Positions 33,843 to 43,935 of a stretch of DNA of 64,000 bases are shown here, piece by piece. The DNA is taken from positions 74,468,367 through 74,532,366 of the forward strand of contig OX638133.1 of assembly GCA_951804985.1 (NCBI GenBank). Direction: 5' to 3'. Numbering within the stretch: position 1 is the stretch's first letter; each line of letters starts with the position of its first letter. The notes beneath the pieces were generated by a model that worked only from the letters and a program-made list of their open reading frames with translations, was not told the DNA's origin and did no database searches. The stretch comes from Dryomyza anilis (lineage: Eukaryota; Arthropoda; Insecta; Diptera; Dryomyzidae). The position numbers were made by a program, and so were the translations under genes.

Positions 33843-34077
33843 TAGAGGGTGCTAAGATCAAAATTTTATATCTCGGTAACCACTTAACTGATCTTGACAA
33901 TGCTTGGTACAGGAAATCCTTGGGGAAATTTTCAAAGACTAGAAAGTAATTCTAAATTCCATCGACAGAGGGTGTTAAGGGCTAAAATTATAACTTGGTA
34001 ACCGCTGAACCGATCTATGCAAAATAATAATTCTAATGACCATATAATGACTAAAAAAAGGAAAAATAAAAAACTAT
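33843..34077. repeat. ~130-bp diverged tandem pair
   Basis: GATAGAGGGTGCTAAG with TCTCGGTAACCACTTAACTG at ~33841-33893 recurs as GACAGAGGGTGTTAAG with CTTGGTAACCGCTGAACCG at ~33963-34013. Non-coding. Confidence 0.65.
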
Positions 34078-35922
34078 TAAAAAAAACTTTTTAAAAAACA
34101 AGATTTTAAAAAAATCTGTACTAAAAAATTAAAAATAAATTTACTAAAAATATATTTATAGTAGGTAGGTATGTATATTTATAATGAATACATATTAATA
34201 TATGAAATAAATTGAATTCAATCTTATTCAATTTATATTACTAAGATATACGTTTATAAGCAATAAATTTTAAAATTTACTAAGAGGTTTGCAAATACAA
34301 CCAGTTGTGAAGGTTAGATCACATGGGAAATTTTAAAGTAGGTGTAATTATGATAGTTAAGATTATAAAAATTATAGTCGGTCTAAGCCGACTATAAATA
34401 CCCTACACATATGTGTGGTTACCATTCAAAGTGATATATAGGTCACCAGGGTATACGAATCCTGAAAATAACTACAAACATTCAATCGCTGAAGAATTTC
34501 CATTCATTTGATACCCATATTTACAAATGGGTAGATGTACCGAATTTCGATTTTTTTTTTTGTGAACCACAAGTCTTTTCGCCGGAAAACATTATTATCA
34601 TATATTTGAGCATGATATCAATATATATTTGACCAAAAAAGTTTACCTAAGCACGTATACATAAAAATTGATCTTTATATGTACATTTTATATGAGGTAT
34701 TTTAACATAAGTGGTCGGATCATAGGTCACAATGGACTGATCTCGCCAATTTTTTCGCACATACAGCGTAGGTATATTAGTAATCTAAGTTATAAGTTTC
34801 ATTTATCTAGCTCTTCAATTTTAAAAGTAGTAGGGATTTCAACAGACAGACAGACGGACATCGCTAAATCGACTCAGGAGGTCATGCTGATCAAATGAAA
34901 AAAAAGTATTTTCCATACCGGAGATGCTTCCTTCTGGGTGTTACAAACGGCGTACCAAACTGAATATACCCTTTCACTCTTAGTGTAGGGTATAAAAATA
35001 AAAGCGTGCGGCTAAAATATTAAAAACTACGAGCATATTACATTCGTAATTATGTAGCCTAAATATGAATTTGTATTTGATACAGGAATACAATTATAAT
35101 CATATTTATATATATATATCTTATACATCACAAACCTACAACTCTTTATACTTTAAATCTCGCAACCGCTCAGCACACTATAACCCTTCACAGTGTAAGG
35201 CAAGATTGTATAGGAGATATCACGTCTCTTTGTCCAGTCACACCCAGATTCTACATGGCGAAAATAATGTAAAATATGAGCTTTTACTTCAATTTTTAAA
35301 ACTATGTACTACTGTTATAAGTCGAGAGTTGTATCATTTTAAAGGGTTTGCTTATTTGACAGGTGTAACACACCTCGGTGAAATTACGACCCTATATAAC
35401 GTTAATCTACATCATTTAGCCAAATTCCATGACTTAAGTTAAGTGCATACATAAATATTTCTAATTAAAAGTTCATTTTTGCCAGATTATCCTGAGTTAA
35501 AAACATAACACATGCCAAAAAAATATCATTGGACTTCCGATACCAGCATTGCCTACAAAACCCATAGATACTTCCATACAGATCTACCCCTACTCGAAAA
35601 TTATATTGAAAACTATTGAAAAGTTGAATTGAATTGGAAAGTTTATAAGTGCTAGAGTTGGAGTGTAATATTCAATAATTTCGCCGCACGCTTTTATTTT
35701 TGTATTTGCAAACCTCTTAGTAAATTTTAAAATTTATTGCTTATAAACGTATATCTTAGTAATATAAATTGAATAAGATTGAATTCAATTTATTTCATAT
35801 ATTAATATGTATTCATTATAAATATACATACCTACCTACTATAAATATATTTTTAGTAAATTTATTTTTAATTTTTTAGTACAGATTTTTTTAAAAGCTT
35901 GTTTTTTAAAAAGTTTTTTTTT
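34078..35922. mobile_element. fold-back element with ~240-bp near-identical arms
   Basis: Left arm 34078-34300 continues at 34994-35022. Right arm ~35672-35922 is its reverse complement. Over ~220 bp I found one clear mismatch (AGATTTT versus AGCTTTT). Landmarks are GTAGGTAGGTATGTATATTT and AAGAGGTTTGCAAATAC on the left, mirrored on the right. The left arm is interrupted by a family B element at 34301-34993; the right arm is uninterrupted. The centre (35023-35671) codes nothing convincing but holds a diverged AGATATCACGTCTCTTTGTC word related to the Helitron 282-bp unit. Confidence 0.8.
34301..34993 (-). mobile_element. DINE-1-like element, family B copy 2
   Basis: Minus-strand order: ATACCCTACACTAAGAGTGA start, GTAACACCCAGAAGGAAG, AGCATGACCTCCTGAG, a short GTCCGTCTGTCTGT tract, ATGAAACTTATAACTTAG, TAGTCGGCTTAGACCGACTA hairpin, and end CTTCACAACTGG. 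It is inserted in an A run (T run on the element strand) in the left arm of the fold-back element. The undisturbed right arm shows the pre-insertion sequence. At most two extra A residues are added, so there is no ordinary target duplication, as expected for a Helentron. Confidence 0.85.
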
Positions 35923-36100
35923 TCTGTTATTTTTAAAATATATTTTTACAACAACACTTTTTTCGAATTATTTTCTAAAAAATTGATGTATTTATAATTC
36001 TAATAAGATTTATGATATTTAAATAAATATGATTTGATGAACAAAATTCATACATATGATATACACTTTTTCATTAATATGATGAAATGAAGTTTTGGCA

Positions 36101-36989
36101 TAATTAGAAATTAAATATTATAAAACTTACAACAATTATAAATTCAAAAAAAGTAAAAAAAGTAAAAGTAATTCTCAAAATATAAAATAATTTTTAAATG
36201 ACCGCATTTTAAATTGGTGCCAAAGTAATTGCACATCTTTTAATCGTACTTGAATTGCAATTTCTTCTGTGCGCCATTTGGTGCATTTAATTTTCGCTTT
36301 CATTGCGATAAAATTTCGATTTTCAATTAAGCTGGCAATGCCTTTGTGTTGGCTAACAATCCCATGGAGAAAATCTGCGCCTGCAATAAAAATAAAAATC
36401 TCATTCCAACAGTATTTCACACACTTACACTGAGTGAAAGAAAGTATTAACATTTATAGAATTTTAAGTTCCAATTAAACATTTATGTAATATATTTTAA
36501 TACTTTTTCATTTGAATAATTTTTATATAATTTAAGTAAGTTAGCATAATATTTAATTTCAATTGATTAATTAAATAATCTAAGTCGAAATTCTATTCTC
36601 TGAGTTCGACCTACGGTTTCGTAAGTTTAAATTAAAGGTTATGATTTCTGTGACGGATCTCCGTAATGTTTTTAATTTATGTTCCCCAAATAAACAAAAA
36701 CTCAATGTTCTCAAAATCAGTTTCAAAAGCTGCATACTTTCTCACTATATACCTAAAAAATAACTTTAATCGTCCATTAAAATTCCACAAAATTTGTTAA
36801 TTGACCGTACGTTTTCTGCAATCGTCCTTTTCTCTCTGTGTATGTCGGAAATACGCCGAATTTCTTTTTATGAAATGTCAACAATTTGTTCTCGTATTTT
36901 TTTTAGAATCCCTAAATAATTATTTTACAGTCCCAAGATAAAATTTGCATTAAAATCTGCCTTTCCGCTATCCCCAAATTTCTATAATA
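36101..36989. other. Non-coding sequence, probably intronic
   Basis: No repeat family defined. 36190-36450 has more complex sequence, and its minus-strand frame (36175-36453) has no recognisable domain. It could be intron of the gene that ends at 38504. Confidence 0.35.
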
Positions 36990-37720
36990 TTTCAGGAATA
37001 TTTCCGGCAAAAACACAGAGAAAGAGAAGCGCATAGAAGGTTACCAAAATATATGAAATTTATAAGGCAGATTCGCGGAATATTTTAGAAATGGGCAGAG
37101 TTTGTACCAAAAACTGATACAAACTCCGCATTTGTCTAATTTAAATCATCCCATAACAGATTTTCTGTTTTTTTTTTAAGAATATTTCCAACATATTTCC
37201 GGCAAAACACACAGATAATTTGCATGGTCGGGACGATATTTTCGATTTGTTTTTAAGCAGAAATTGTCGGAGTATGTATAAAAAAAACTGAATATTTCTG
37301 CCCATAACGAAAAAAAAACCAAAAATCTGCTTCTAAAATTTCCGAGCTTCTGGCATTTCAAAGGAAGATGCTGAGTATATTTCCGGCACACACACAGATA
37401 AATGACAGTTTGTGAGAAACATGCGCCAGATTCTCAAATTTAATAAAATTTAAAAGCAGATTGCCGAAATATTTTTGAAACGGGCAGAAAACAAATAGCT
37501 TTTGATACAAATTCCGCTTTTTTCTTCTTGAGCCTACCCGAGACAAAAATGTTGGCATTTTTCTGGAATATTTAGTCTTGGCATTTTAAAGGCTGATTCT
37601 GTTTAAATTCTTCTAATAAAATGTCTCTGAACTCTGAAAAATGTTGTCTAGGCTCAGACAAAATTTCGGTAATTTTTTAGAAATATTTCGGGCAGGAAGT
37701 GAATAGCATGTTGTGAAATT
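36990..37720. repeat. degenerate ~190-bp tandem repeat upstream of the exon
   Basis: The phrase TATTTCCGGCAAAACACAC or variants recurs near 37000, 37195 and 37380, more weakly near 37555 and 37684. A second phrase of GCAGATT...CGGAATATTTTTGAAA type recurs near 37066 and 37452 and inverted near 37262. Copies are diverged. Together they fill most of the intron segment just before the coding exon. No coding. Confidence 0.65.
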
Positions 37721-38004
37721 TTGTGGAGTTTTAATGGGAACGGCGCTGAAAATACACTGCTGAATTCGTTTTTCCGCTTGAATCGTTCGAAAAAATGTTT
37801 ATAAACTGCCCTGACACTGCAAACATTTGTCTCGGAGGGTTTCGAAAAATGTTTTTTAACTGTCTCGATACAAAATTTTATCAAGGGCTGCTCCTTAAAA
37901 CATTTAAGGTATTTTTATTCTGTGTGTATGTAACATTGCAACTCCTATCATCCAAGAATAAACGTTGCAATTTTGTCAAATTAAAAAACATTTTTCAATT
38001 TCAA

Positions 38005-38045
38005 TTTTAATTTTTGCAATTTTTCGCATTTTTCTCCCATTGCAG
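38005..38045 (+). promoter_or_regulatory. 3' splice site of the last coding exon
   Basis: A long pyrimidine-rich tract (TTTTTCGCATTTTTCTCCC) ends ATTGCAG at 38045, directly before strongly coding sequence in phase 0. Upstream the frame has no codon support and consists of intron-like AT-rich sequence. This is the clearest splice acceptor in the window. Confidence 0.85.
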
Positions 38046-38504
38046 ATACTGCTCTATCCGGAAGAGGGCTGGGCGCGCACCGCCTCCTCCAGCTACTGGA
38101 CGATCACACCGTGCTGGTGGCAACCGAATCGGTGTCGCATCGACGAATTCATGGGCGCCACACAGCGACACAGTTGCAAGGCGCGCATGGTGCCACTCGA
38201 ACAGAAGGGTTCGCTACTGATTGTCGGTAACTTTGGTCGGGGCAAGAGCAAAAGCAATCCGAAGACCAACGGAGGCAGCCACAGCAATGGTGGAGTCAAC
38301 ATCACATCGTCGCAACTTCACGATGGCGGCGAATTCAAGTTGTATCTCAGTTCGAACATCTCGATGGAGGACTACAATATGGGCTATTGCCTGACGGGAT
38401 TCGTGGAGCGTCGCTGCCTGCAGTCGAACACATTTCAGATGACACATTTTGCCGTTATCAAGCGGCAGTGGCCGTCCATAAGTAGTGACACAAAGTCAAC
38501 GTAA
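38046..38504 (+). CDS. terminal coding exon of an unrecognised gene
   Basis: 152 codons from the splice acceptor to TAA at 38502-38504, phase 0. The protein starts [18 protein letters not shown] and continues with [17 protein letters not shown], a K, S and N-rich linker with a GG-SHSNGG stretch (about residues 66-86), then [27 protein letters not shown] and [10 protein letters not shown]. Codon use is GC-richer at third positions than anything nearby, as expected of fly genes. Six cysteines and no membrane segment would fit an extracellular or otherwise folded C-terminal domain, but this is inference. I do not recognise the family. Earlier exons would lie upstream, in or beyond the repeat-rich DNA. 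I see no clear AATAAA polyadenylation signal in the ~200 bp after the stop. Confidence 0.85.
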   Translation: MLLYPEEGWARTASSSYWTITPCWWQPNRCRIDEFMGATQRHSCKARMVPLEQKGSLLIVGNFGRGKSKSNPKTNGGSHSNGGVNITSSQLHDGGEFKLYLSSNISMEDYNMGYCLTGFVERRCLQSNTFQMTHFAVIKRQWPSISSDTKST

Positions 38505-38689
38505 TTTTTAGTGTAAGTCCATTGTTGTAGTTTGGTAGGGTAGTTGTTGTTGCTACTTACAGTTGCTGCTAGTTTGTAAGTGTGTCAAAATTACGTAAGC
38601 TTAAGTGGACGATAGCTTTTGGTAGTACGTTAAGTTGGCTTGTTTGGCTTTGTTGTGGAAGGATTTATCTAGATTCCGATTAGATATTT
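38505..38689 (+). other. probable 3' UTR start
   Basis: Sequence directly after the stop codon is moderately complex (GTAGTTTGGTAGGGTAGTTG) and shows no repeat signature. It is presumably the 3' UTR of the exon before it. The transcript end cannot be placed. Confidence 0.4.
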
Positions 38690-39070
38690 TACGTCATACG
38701 TAAAAAAATGTTAAGTTATAACGTAAATAATTACGTAATTTTTGTAAAAATTATAAATCATTATGAATTTGTTACGTAATATATTACTTTTTGTAACATA
38801 TTATGTCATTTAAAAAAAATACATTATTTTGTAATATTTATTTCATTTCGAAAAATATTATTTTGAAAAATATTATGTCATTTCGATAAAATGACGTTAT
38901 TTTCTCAAATATGATTTAATTTCGAAAAGATAATGTTATTTTGTATTATTATTTAATTTTTTTAACATTACGTTATAAGTATGTCATTTCGAAACTATTA
39001 CGTTATATTAAAAAAACATTATTTCATTTCGAAAACATTACGTTGACTTATAAAGCATTAGGATATTGCG
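38690..39070. repeat. degenerate ACGTAAT/ATTTCGAAAA repeat field
   Basis: Words TTACGTAAT, ATTACGTTAT and TTATGTCATTTCGAAAA recur every ~35-45 bp with heavy divergence. Related words appear at ~42100-42250 and ~43970-44060. Non-coding, possibly within the transcript's 3' region. Confidence 0.55.
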
Positions 39071-39480
39071 TAAAAGGCTTAATGAGACTACGTAATCTAC
39101 GTAATCTCTACTGAAGTGCTGTGCCTTAGATGCGGCTCCTTATACATATACTGCATACATCAGTTCGACACGTTTCAAGAATCTTCTACATCTTTCGAGA
39201 AAGCGGCATGCTATTTGCATCTCATTCGCACCCATGTGTTTTAATGCGCTTATCTTCCATCTCTTTCTCGCTCACTGCGTAAAAGGCTTAATGAGACTAC
39301 GTAATCTCTACTGAAGTGCTGTGCCTTAGATGCGGCTCCTTATACATATACTGCATACATCAGTTCGACACATTTCAAGAATCTTCTACATCTTTCGAGA
39401 AAGCGGCAATCTATTTGCATCTCATTCGCACCCATGTGTTTTAATGCGCTTATCTTCCATCTTATTCTCGCTCACTGCTT
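39071..39480. repeat. 209-bp tandem duplication
   Basis: TAAAAGGCTTAATGAGACTA occurs at 39071 and 39280, followed in both copies by CTCTACTGAAGTGCTGTGCC, TACATCAGTTCGACAC, TTCGAGAAAGCGGCA and CACCCATGTGTTTTAATGCG. The second copy lacks one 9-bp ACGTAATCT repeat. Near identity indicates a recent event. The unit is complex DNA, not AT-rich filler. Confidence 0.9.
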
Positions 39481-40085
39481 CAGTGCGCTATATGATCTTC
39501 CGTCTCTTTCGTAAACATTGCATAGTACGCTGAATTGAAACTGATTAAAAAATTGTTTAAAAAGAAACAAGCAAGACAAGGTAGACGAAGTTAGAAAATA
39601 CTGCTCAACTTCTTCTGTCTACAACTTACCGTATGCAAGACGAGTGTTGCAAGAATATATTTAGTTAAATTTTATTTTATGTTTGTTTTGAAACATAATC
39701 GAGCATAATTTTGTTTAAACGCAATTAAAAATCTTTGTTGGTTTTGAAACATAAATTCCAGTAAAATGAACTGATTAACTGATTTCTATCCAATTAATTT
39801 ATTTATTATTGGTCATGTTCCGACTTTCAATCGAATTCCAATAGAATTTCATATAAAATATGTAAACAAACGGTTTTGAATTCGATGTATCAGGAATGGA
39901 ATCGCGTAAGTCGATACTCGACAATCGTTTTTACGAGAGCTGTGAACGTAACTTTTAAGCGATACTATCGTTTCGATTCTAGATTTCTTTACTAAACTTT
40001 CCGCAAAACATTTTCTTTTTATTTAAATCGTATGTTTTGAACTCTTAAATAATTGTGTATTAAACATATTTTTATCCACATGCTA

Positions 40086-41787
40086 CCCAAGAAACAAAAC
40101 GTACCGTATACGTACCGTTAACGGCATAGTAATACGGAATCATATTCCGTAAACGTACCGTATTATGGAGCCGTAAACGGTGCAGTAAACGGATAAAACG
40201 TGACATCGAAAACGATGTTCGACACCGTTTTTCATACAGTGTCGACGGACCGTTAACGCACCGTATTTTCAAAATAAAACGGAGTGTGCTCCGTAGTCGA
40301 CGTTACGTTTCTGCACTGTATACGGTCCGTATTTTTGTTATTAAACGGAGTGGACTCCGTTGAGTAAATTGAAAAACGTACCGTATACAGTACGTTTTTA
40401 TGCCGTTATTTTTGAAAATTACGGATTGTCATATATATTAATTTACTGCTAATTTTAACTGAATTAGAATAAATAACATAAGTTTTAATTTTATAAGACA
40501 TTTATTTCTAATTAAAACAGTATTTTAAAAGAAATTAAAAATAATTACAAAAGCGTATGAACAATAAATTATTAACAAAAATTAATATAATATAATTAAA
40601 ATTTAAGTACAAATATAACAATAGCTTCTTCAGATTTGAAATGTTCCCGCTGATTTTCTGTCCCTTTTTAGAATTTCTTGATATAAATATCTGTAAATAA
40701 ATAAAAAAAATCAATATTTTGAAAATTTTTAATAAATAAAATAATAAAATAACTGGGTTAAGAATTGGGTAAATAATATAACAAAAATAACATTTAAACA
40801 TACTAAAAAATAGTTATTAACCAAAAATCAATTCAATTAAAAAATAAAAATCCCCCAATTAATATTGTGTTACAAAATTAACCCTTTCCCAGAAATTCCA
40901 CTTGTGGGAAATATAGCATATAATGGCAACCATGGAACATATGTAAAATGTACAACAGTTTGGCCACTATGATTATAAATGTCAATTTGACTTACGTTTG
41001 TTGATATTTAATTTCTGTTTCAAATGCGCTGCATATTTCGCGAAGCGATACAACACATTTGAGCCGCTGCAAGTCGCCGCCACATCATTCCGAAGAATCA
41101 GAATTTTAAAAATTCGATCGAGTATATTGCGAGCAGCAGCTCGTCGCTCATATGTTCCACCTATGACCAGACTCGAGGAGATTGCTCATGCCGCTTCCCA
41201 GATTCATGTAGGCGGTATTTGTTTTGGCGATGGCACCTAAAATCTTCGTTGGCAAAGTAGACAGAAGTCACATCGTGTTGAGCATTTCCTCCGCGATCCG
41301 AAAGCATCACCATTTCAATTGCAAGCCTTAATAGTTATATAAATTTAATTAATGTTAAAATGCTCATCATTCATATATATGTTGATGGATATAGCCATTG
41401 TATACTTACAATTTAGTTGCACATCTTTGTAATGACACGAACTGAACTAAAAATTCTAAACGAATAAAAACCGGAAATAAAACGGCTTAAAAACGGCATG
41501 TGCTGTCCGTATTAAACGGAGTGCAAACGATACAAAAACGGTGTACTCCGTCGCAAACGGATTATAAACGTATACGTCACTACGGAGTAAAAACGGAATG
41601 CAAACGGAATATTCGAAATACGGACAACAAACGGCATATGAACGGAGTGAAATATTTCTACATGCCGTAAATTTTCCGTTTTCATTCAAGTATCAACGGA
41701 ACCGTCTTGTACATACCGTAAACGTACCGTTACAAACGGAATTGTAATTCCGTATGTTTACGGAACTACGTTAAAATGTTTCTTGGG
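40086..41787. mobile_element. TIR element dense in ACGG/CCGT words
   Basis: Termini are CCCAAGAAACAAAACGTA (left) and, reverse-complemented, CCCAAGAAACATTTTAACGT (right), each flanked by TA. Both ~350-bp subterminal regions are packed with ACGGANTNCGT, CCGTAAACG and TACCGT words in both orientations, a probable recognition array. The centre (~40990-41330) is GC-richer and has an 80-codon + frame (40998-41240) of unknown relation. No transposase signature seen. TA flanks suggest a Tc1/mariner-like or other TA-targeting superfamily, but TA is too short to be decisive. Confidence 0.7.
40998..41240 (+). CDS. hypothetical frame in the centre of the TIR element
   Basis: An 80-codon frame beginning MLIFNFCFKCAAYFAKRY and ending VGGICFGDGT before TAA. 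Its 3' two-thirds lie in the only complex, GC-richer part of the element, so it may be a remnant of a captured or transposon-coded exon. No domain is recognised. The opposite strand also has a stretch without stops, so strand and coding status are unsure. Confidence 0.2.
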   Translation: MLIFNFCFKCAAYFAKRYNTFEPLQVAATSFRRIRILKIRSSILRAAARRSYVPPMTRLEEIAHAASQIHVGGICFGDGT

Positions 41788-42085
41788 TATTTATTAAAAT
41801 TTTTGTCAACTAACGCAAAACAAAAATTCTATGAAAACGATACTTCAAGTGATGTCGAGCAGCTACTATCGTCAGTTCGATTGCGTATAGAGATACGTGA
41901 AGCAAAAACGATTGAAAAACTATCGTTTTTGTTCGATATCGAGTTAGGCGATTCCACTCCAGTACAAAAATTTGTTTTTTCAATGAATTAAATCCGTTTA
42001 CTTTGATTTCAACGATTTGAATTTGTTTGAAAACAAAATGTTGTATTGTGACAATGAATTCAAAACCATTTGTATAAATATGGCT

Positions 42086-42776
42086 AAATTACGCGTTAAT
42101 TCTTACGATACATCATTATATAGCGTCATTATCTACATCATTGCATTGTGTAATTTCTTTTCGTCACTATATTAGATCAAGTCTTTTATACGTTAAGTCA
42201 TTTATTTAAGTCACTCTTAAGCAATTTTTTACAATACGTAATTTTTTTAGAAATATCGTTACCTTACAGGCAAAAGATCGTAACCAACAAAAAGCAAATT
42301 TCACAGGAGGTGAAAAAAATCACTTAAAAGAGAATACTTTAATATTTTATTACAAGTAGAAGTATTTCAAGAAAATATAGTTATGATATTTTGCCTGTTT
42401 CAATTTATTTAGAACATTTTTTTCAATTTTGTACTAAGGTAAAAAGGTCTTATACAAAAACGGTTTGGTATACCAAATTTTGGTAAACGACAACAGGGAC
42501 ACAGTTGACACATTTTTAATGAAAATTGAGACTAATCAGTGGTCAGTATTTTACTTTGATGGAAAAATGCATTGGAAGTACATAATATGTAAATTTAAAT
42601 TTTATGTTTTTGCATTATAGATGGATATATTCTCTACAAATACGCATATTTTTAGATTCTCTATCATTACCACTAAAGAAGTTAAAAATACTTGAAGAAG
42701 TCACGAAAAATCCGAAATCCGAAATAATCCGTATATATCTACAAGCATATGATGTGTCTTATATATTGAGTTTATA
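42086..42776. other. AT-rich non-coding block
   Basis: No gene recognised; includes ACGTTA/GTCATT words related to the field at 38690-39070. Confidence 0.4.
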
Positions 42777-43674
42777 CACAGAAAAACAATTTACATCATA
42801 TTGATGAATTCAGTTCTTTAAACCACAACTCATCGTATTGAAGAACCATTCATAATATTAATGACTAACGACTTCAATGTTCTGAATGCGATCATAAATA
42901 TGATGAACACTTGGTAACTGTCGAAAAAGTGTTCCTCAATATGATGAATTGTATGTGAAGAATACGTTTCATCATATTAATGAACAAAAACCTAAAATAC
43001 AACATATTTTACTTCATATTGAAGAACGCTGTTCATCAACCCAAATTGCAATCAAAATATTTATTTTTCGTTAATTTTTTTGCCGTACTTCGCAGTTCTC
43101 AAGTCGTTCTTTTATGTTAGTTCTTATATAATGCTTGCTGGACATGCATAAATTGGTTAAATGTTTTATAATATATTAACTTAAAATTACAAATTTTATT
43201 AGAAAAAGTTATATATATAAAAAAATTTATTTAAAAAAAAAAAAAATTTGTTTAAAAATTAAAAAAAAAAAAAAAATTAAAAATTTATTTAAAAAAAATT
43301 ATATTTTTTTTTTCGAAAATTTATTTTTTTGTAACATTTTTATTGTTTTTTTTTTAATTTTCTGTTATTTTAAAATAAAACATCTTTTTTAGAATTATTT
43401 TCTAAATTTTTTTTTTGTTTTATTTGTAAAAAAATATTATATTCATAAATATTATGAACTAATTCATAAATATGACGATTCAAATTTATTGTATTGACTC
43501 TTCCGTTCTTCACTATGATTTTTCATAGTACGAATAATTTCATATATATAATGAATATATTCATCAATATGTCATTAAATGAACGGTGGTATAAATATGT
43601 TGAATCTGATGGTTGGTGAAAAAATTTATAATATTTATGAATAAATTCATCAGATTGATGATTTTTTTTTTGTG
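42777..43674. mobile_element. MITE copy 2, intact, ~898 bp
   Basis: Ends are inverted and TA-flanked: left CACAGAAAAACAATTTACAT with CATATTGATGAATTC, right (reverse complement) CACAAAAAAAAAATCATCAA with TCTGATGAATT. The inside has many ATTCATAATATTAATGA and TATGATGAA words in both orientations, so it can fold extensively. The middle is a run of A/T homopolymers. This copy defines the structure of the split copy at 32380-36100. Confidence 0.7.
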
Positions 43675-43767
43675 TAGTTCAAATACCTTCGCTGAGCCTT
43701 TTAACAACGTACCGAATTGGATTACAAATAATTAAAAATTGTTTTGTAAACGAAGAGAAACAAATTC

Positions 43768-43935
43768 AAAAATCCAGTAGGAATCAAGAAATATCACAGT
43801 GATATAGAGCTAAAAGGAAAAATTCTTAATATTAAGAAACAGATCTACTTAGTTGTCAAAAAATTAACTAAATAGAATCATTCTTATTATGCAGAAATTA
43901 ATTTCTTAAGTATCAAAAAGTAACCACCTAATATT
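43768..43935. repeat. dispersed repeat, copy 1
   Basis: AGGAATCAAGAAATAT and the following ~150 bp (ACAGATCTACTTAGTTGTCA, TTATTATGCAGAAATTAAT) match 48609-48775 in the same orientation at roughly three-quarters identity. Family unknown. It may be the eroded body of another DINE-1-like relative, because GTAACACCCA lies just before the second copy. Confidence 0.5.

Larger units (their letters stand above)
32380..36100. mobile_element. MITE copy 1, split by a 3.2-kb repeat nest
   Basis: The left half (32380-32756) matches 42777-43210 in order: TACATCATATTGATGAATTC, ATTCATAATATTAATGAC, TATGATGAAC and AAAAGTTATATTTATAAAAA. The right half resumes at ~35923 (TCTGTTATTTTTAAAATATA, CGAATTATTTTCTAAA), matching 43362 onward. 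Everything between is later insertion. The left terminus CACACTAATAA is preceded by TA. The right terminus is eroded. Confidence 0.65.
39850..42085. mobile_element. outer inverted-repeat element, interrupted
   Basis: Outer arms are inverted copies. Left (39855-39990) has ACGGTTTTGAATTC, GGAATGGAATCGCGTAA and GACAATCGTTTTTACG. The right (41860-42085), in reverse complement, has ATGGTTTTGAATTC, GGAGTGGAATCGCCTAA and CAATCGTTTTTGCTTC. The element at 40086-41787 sits in its centre, so this one is older. Boundaries approximate. Confidence 0.5.

Noticed and set aside
35065..35442. 125-codon + frame in the centre of a fold-back element
   Set aside because: No domain; composition follows the AT-rich sequence, and part of it aligns with a non-coding Helitron repeat word.
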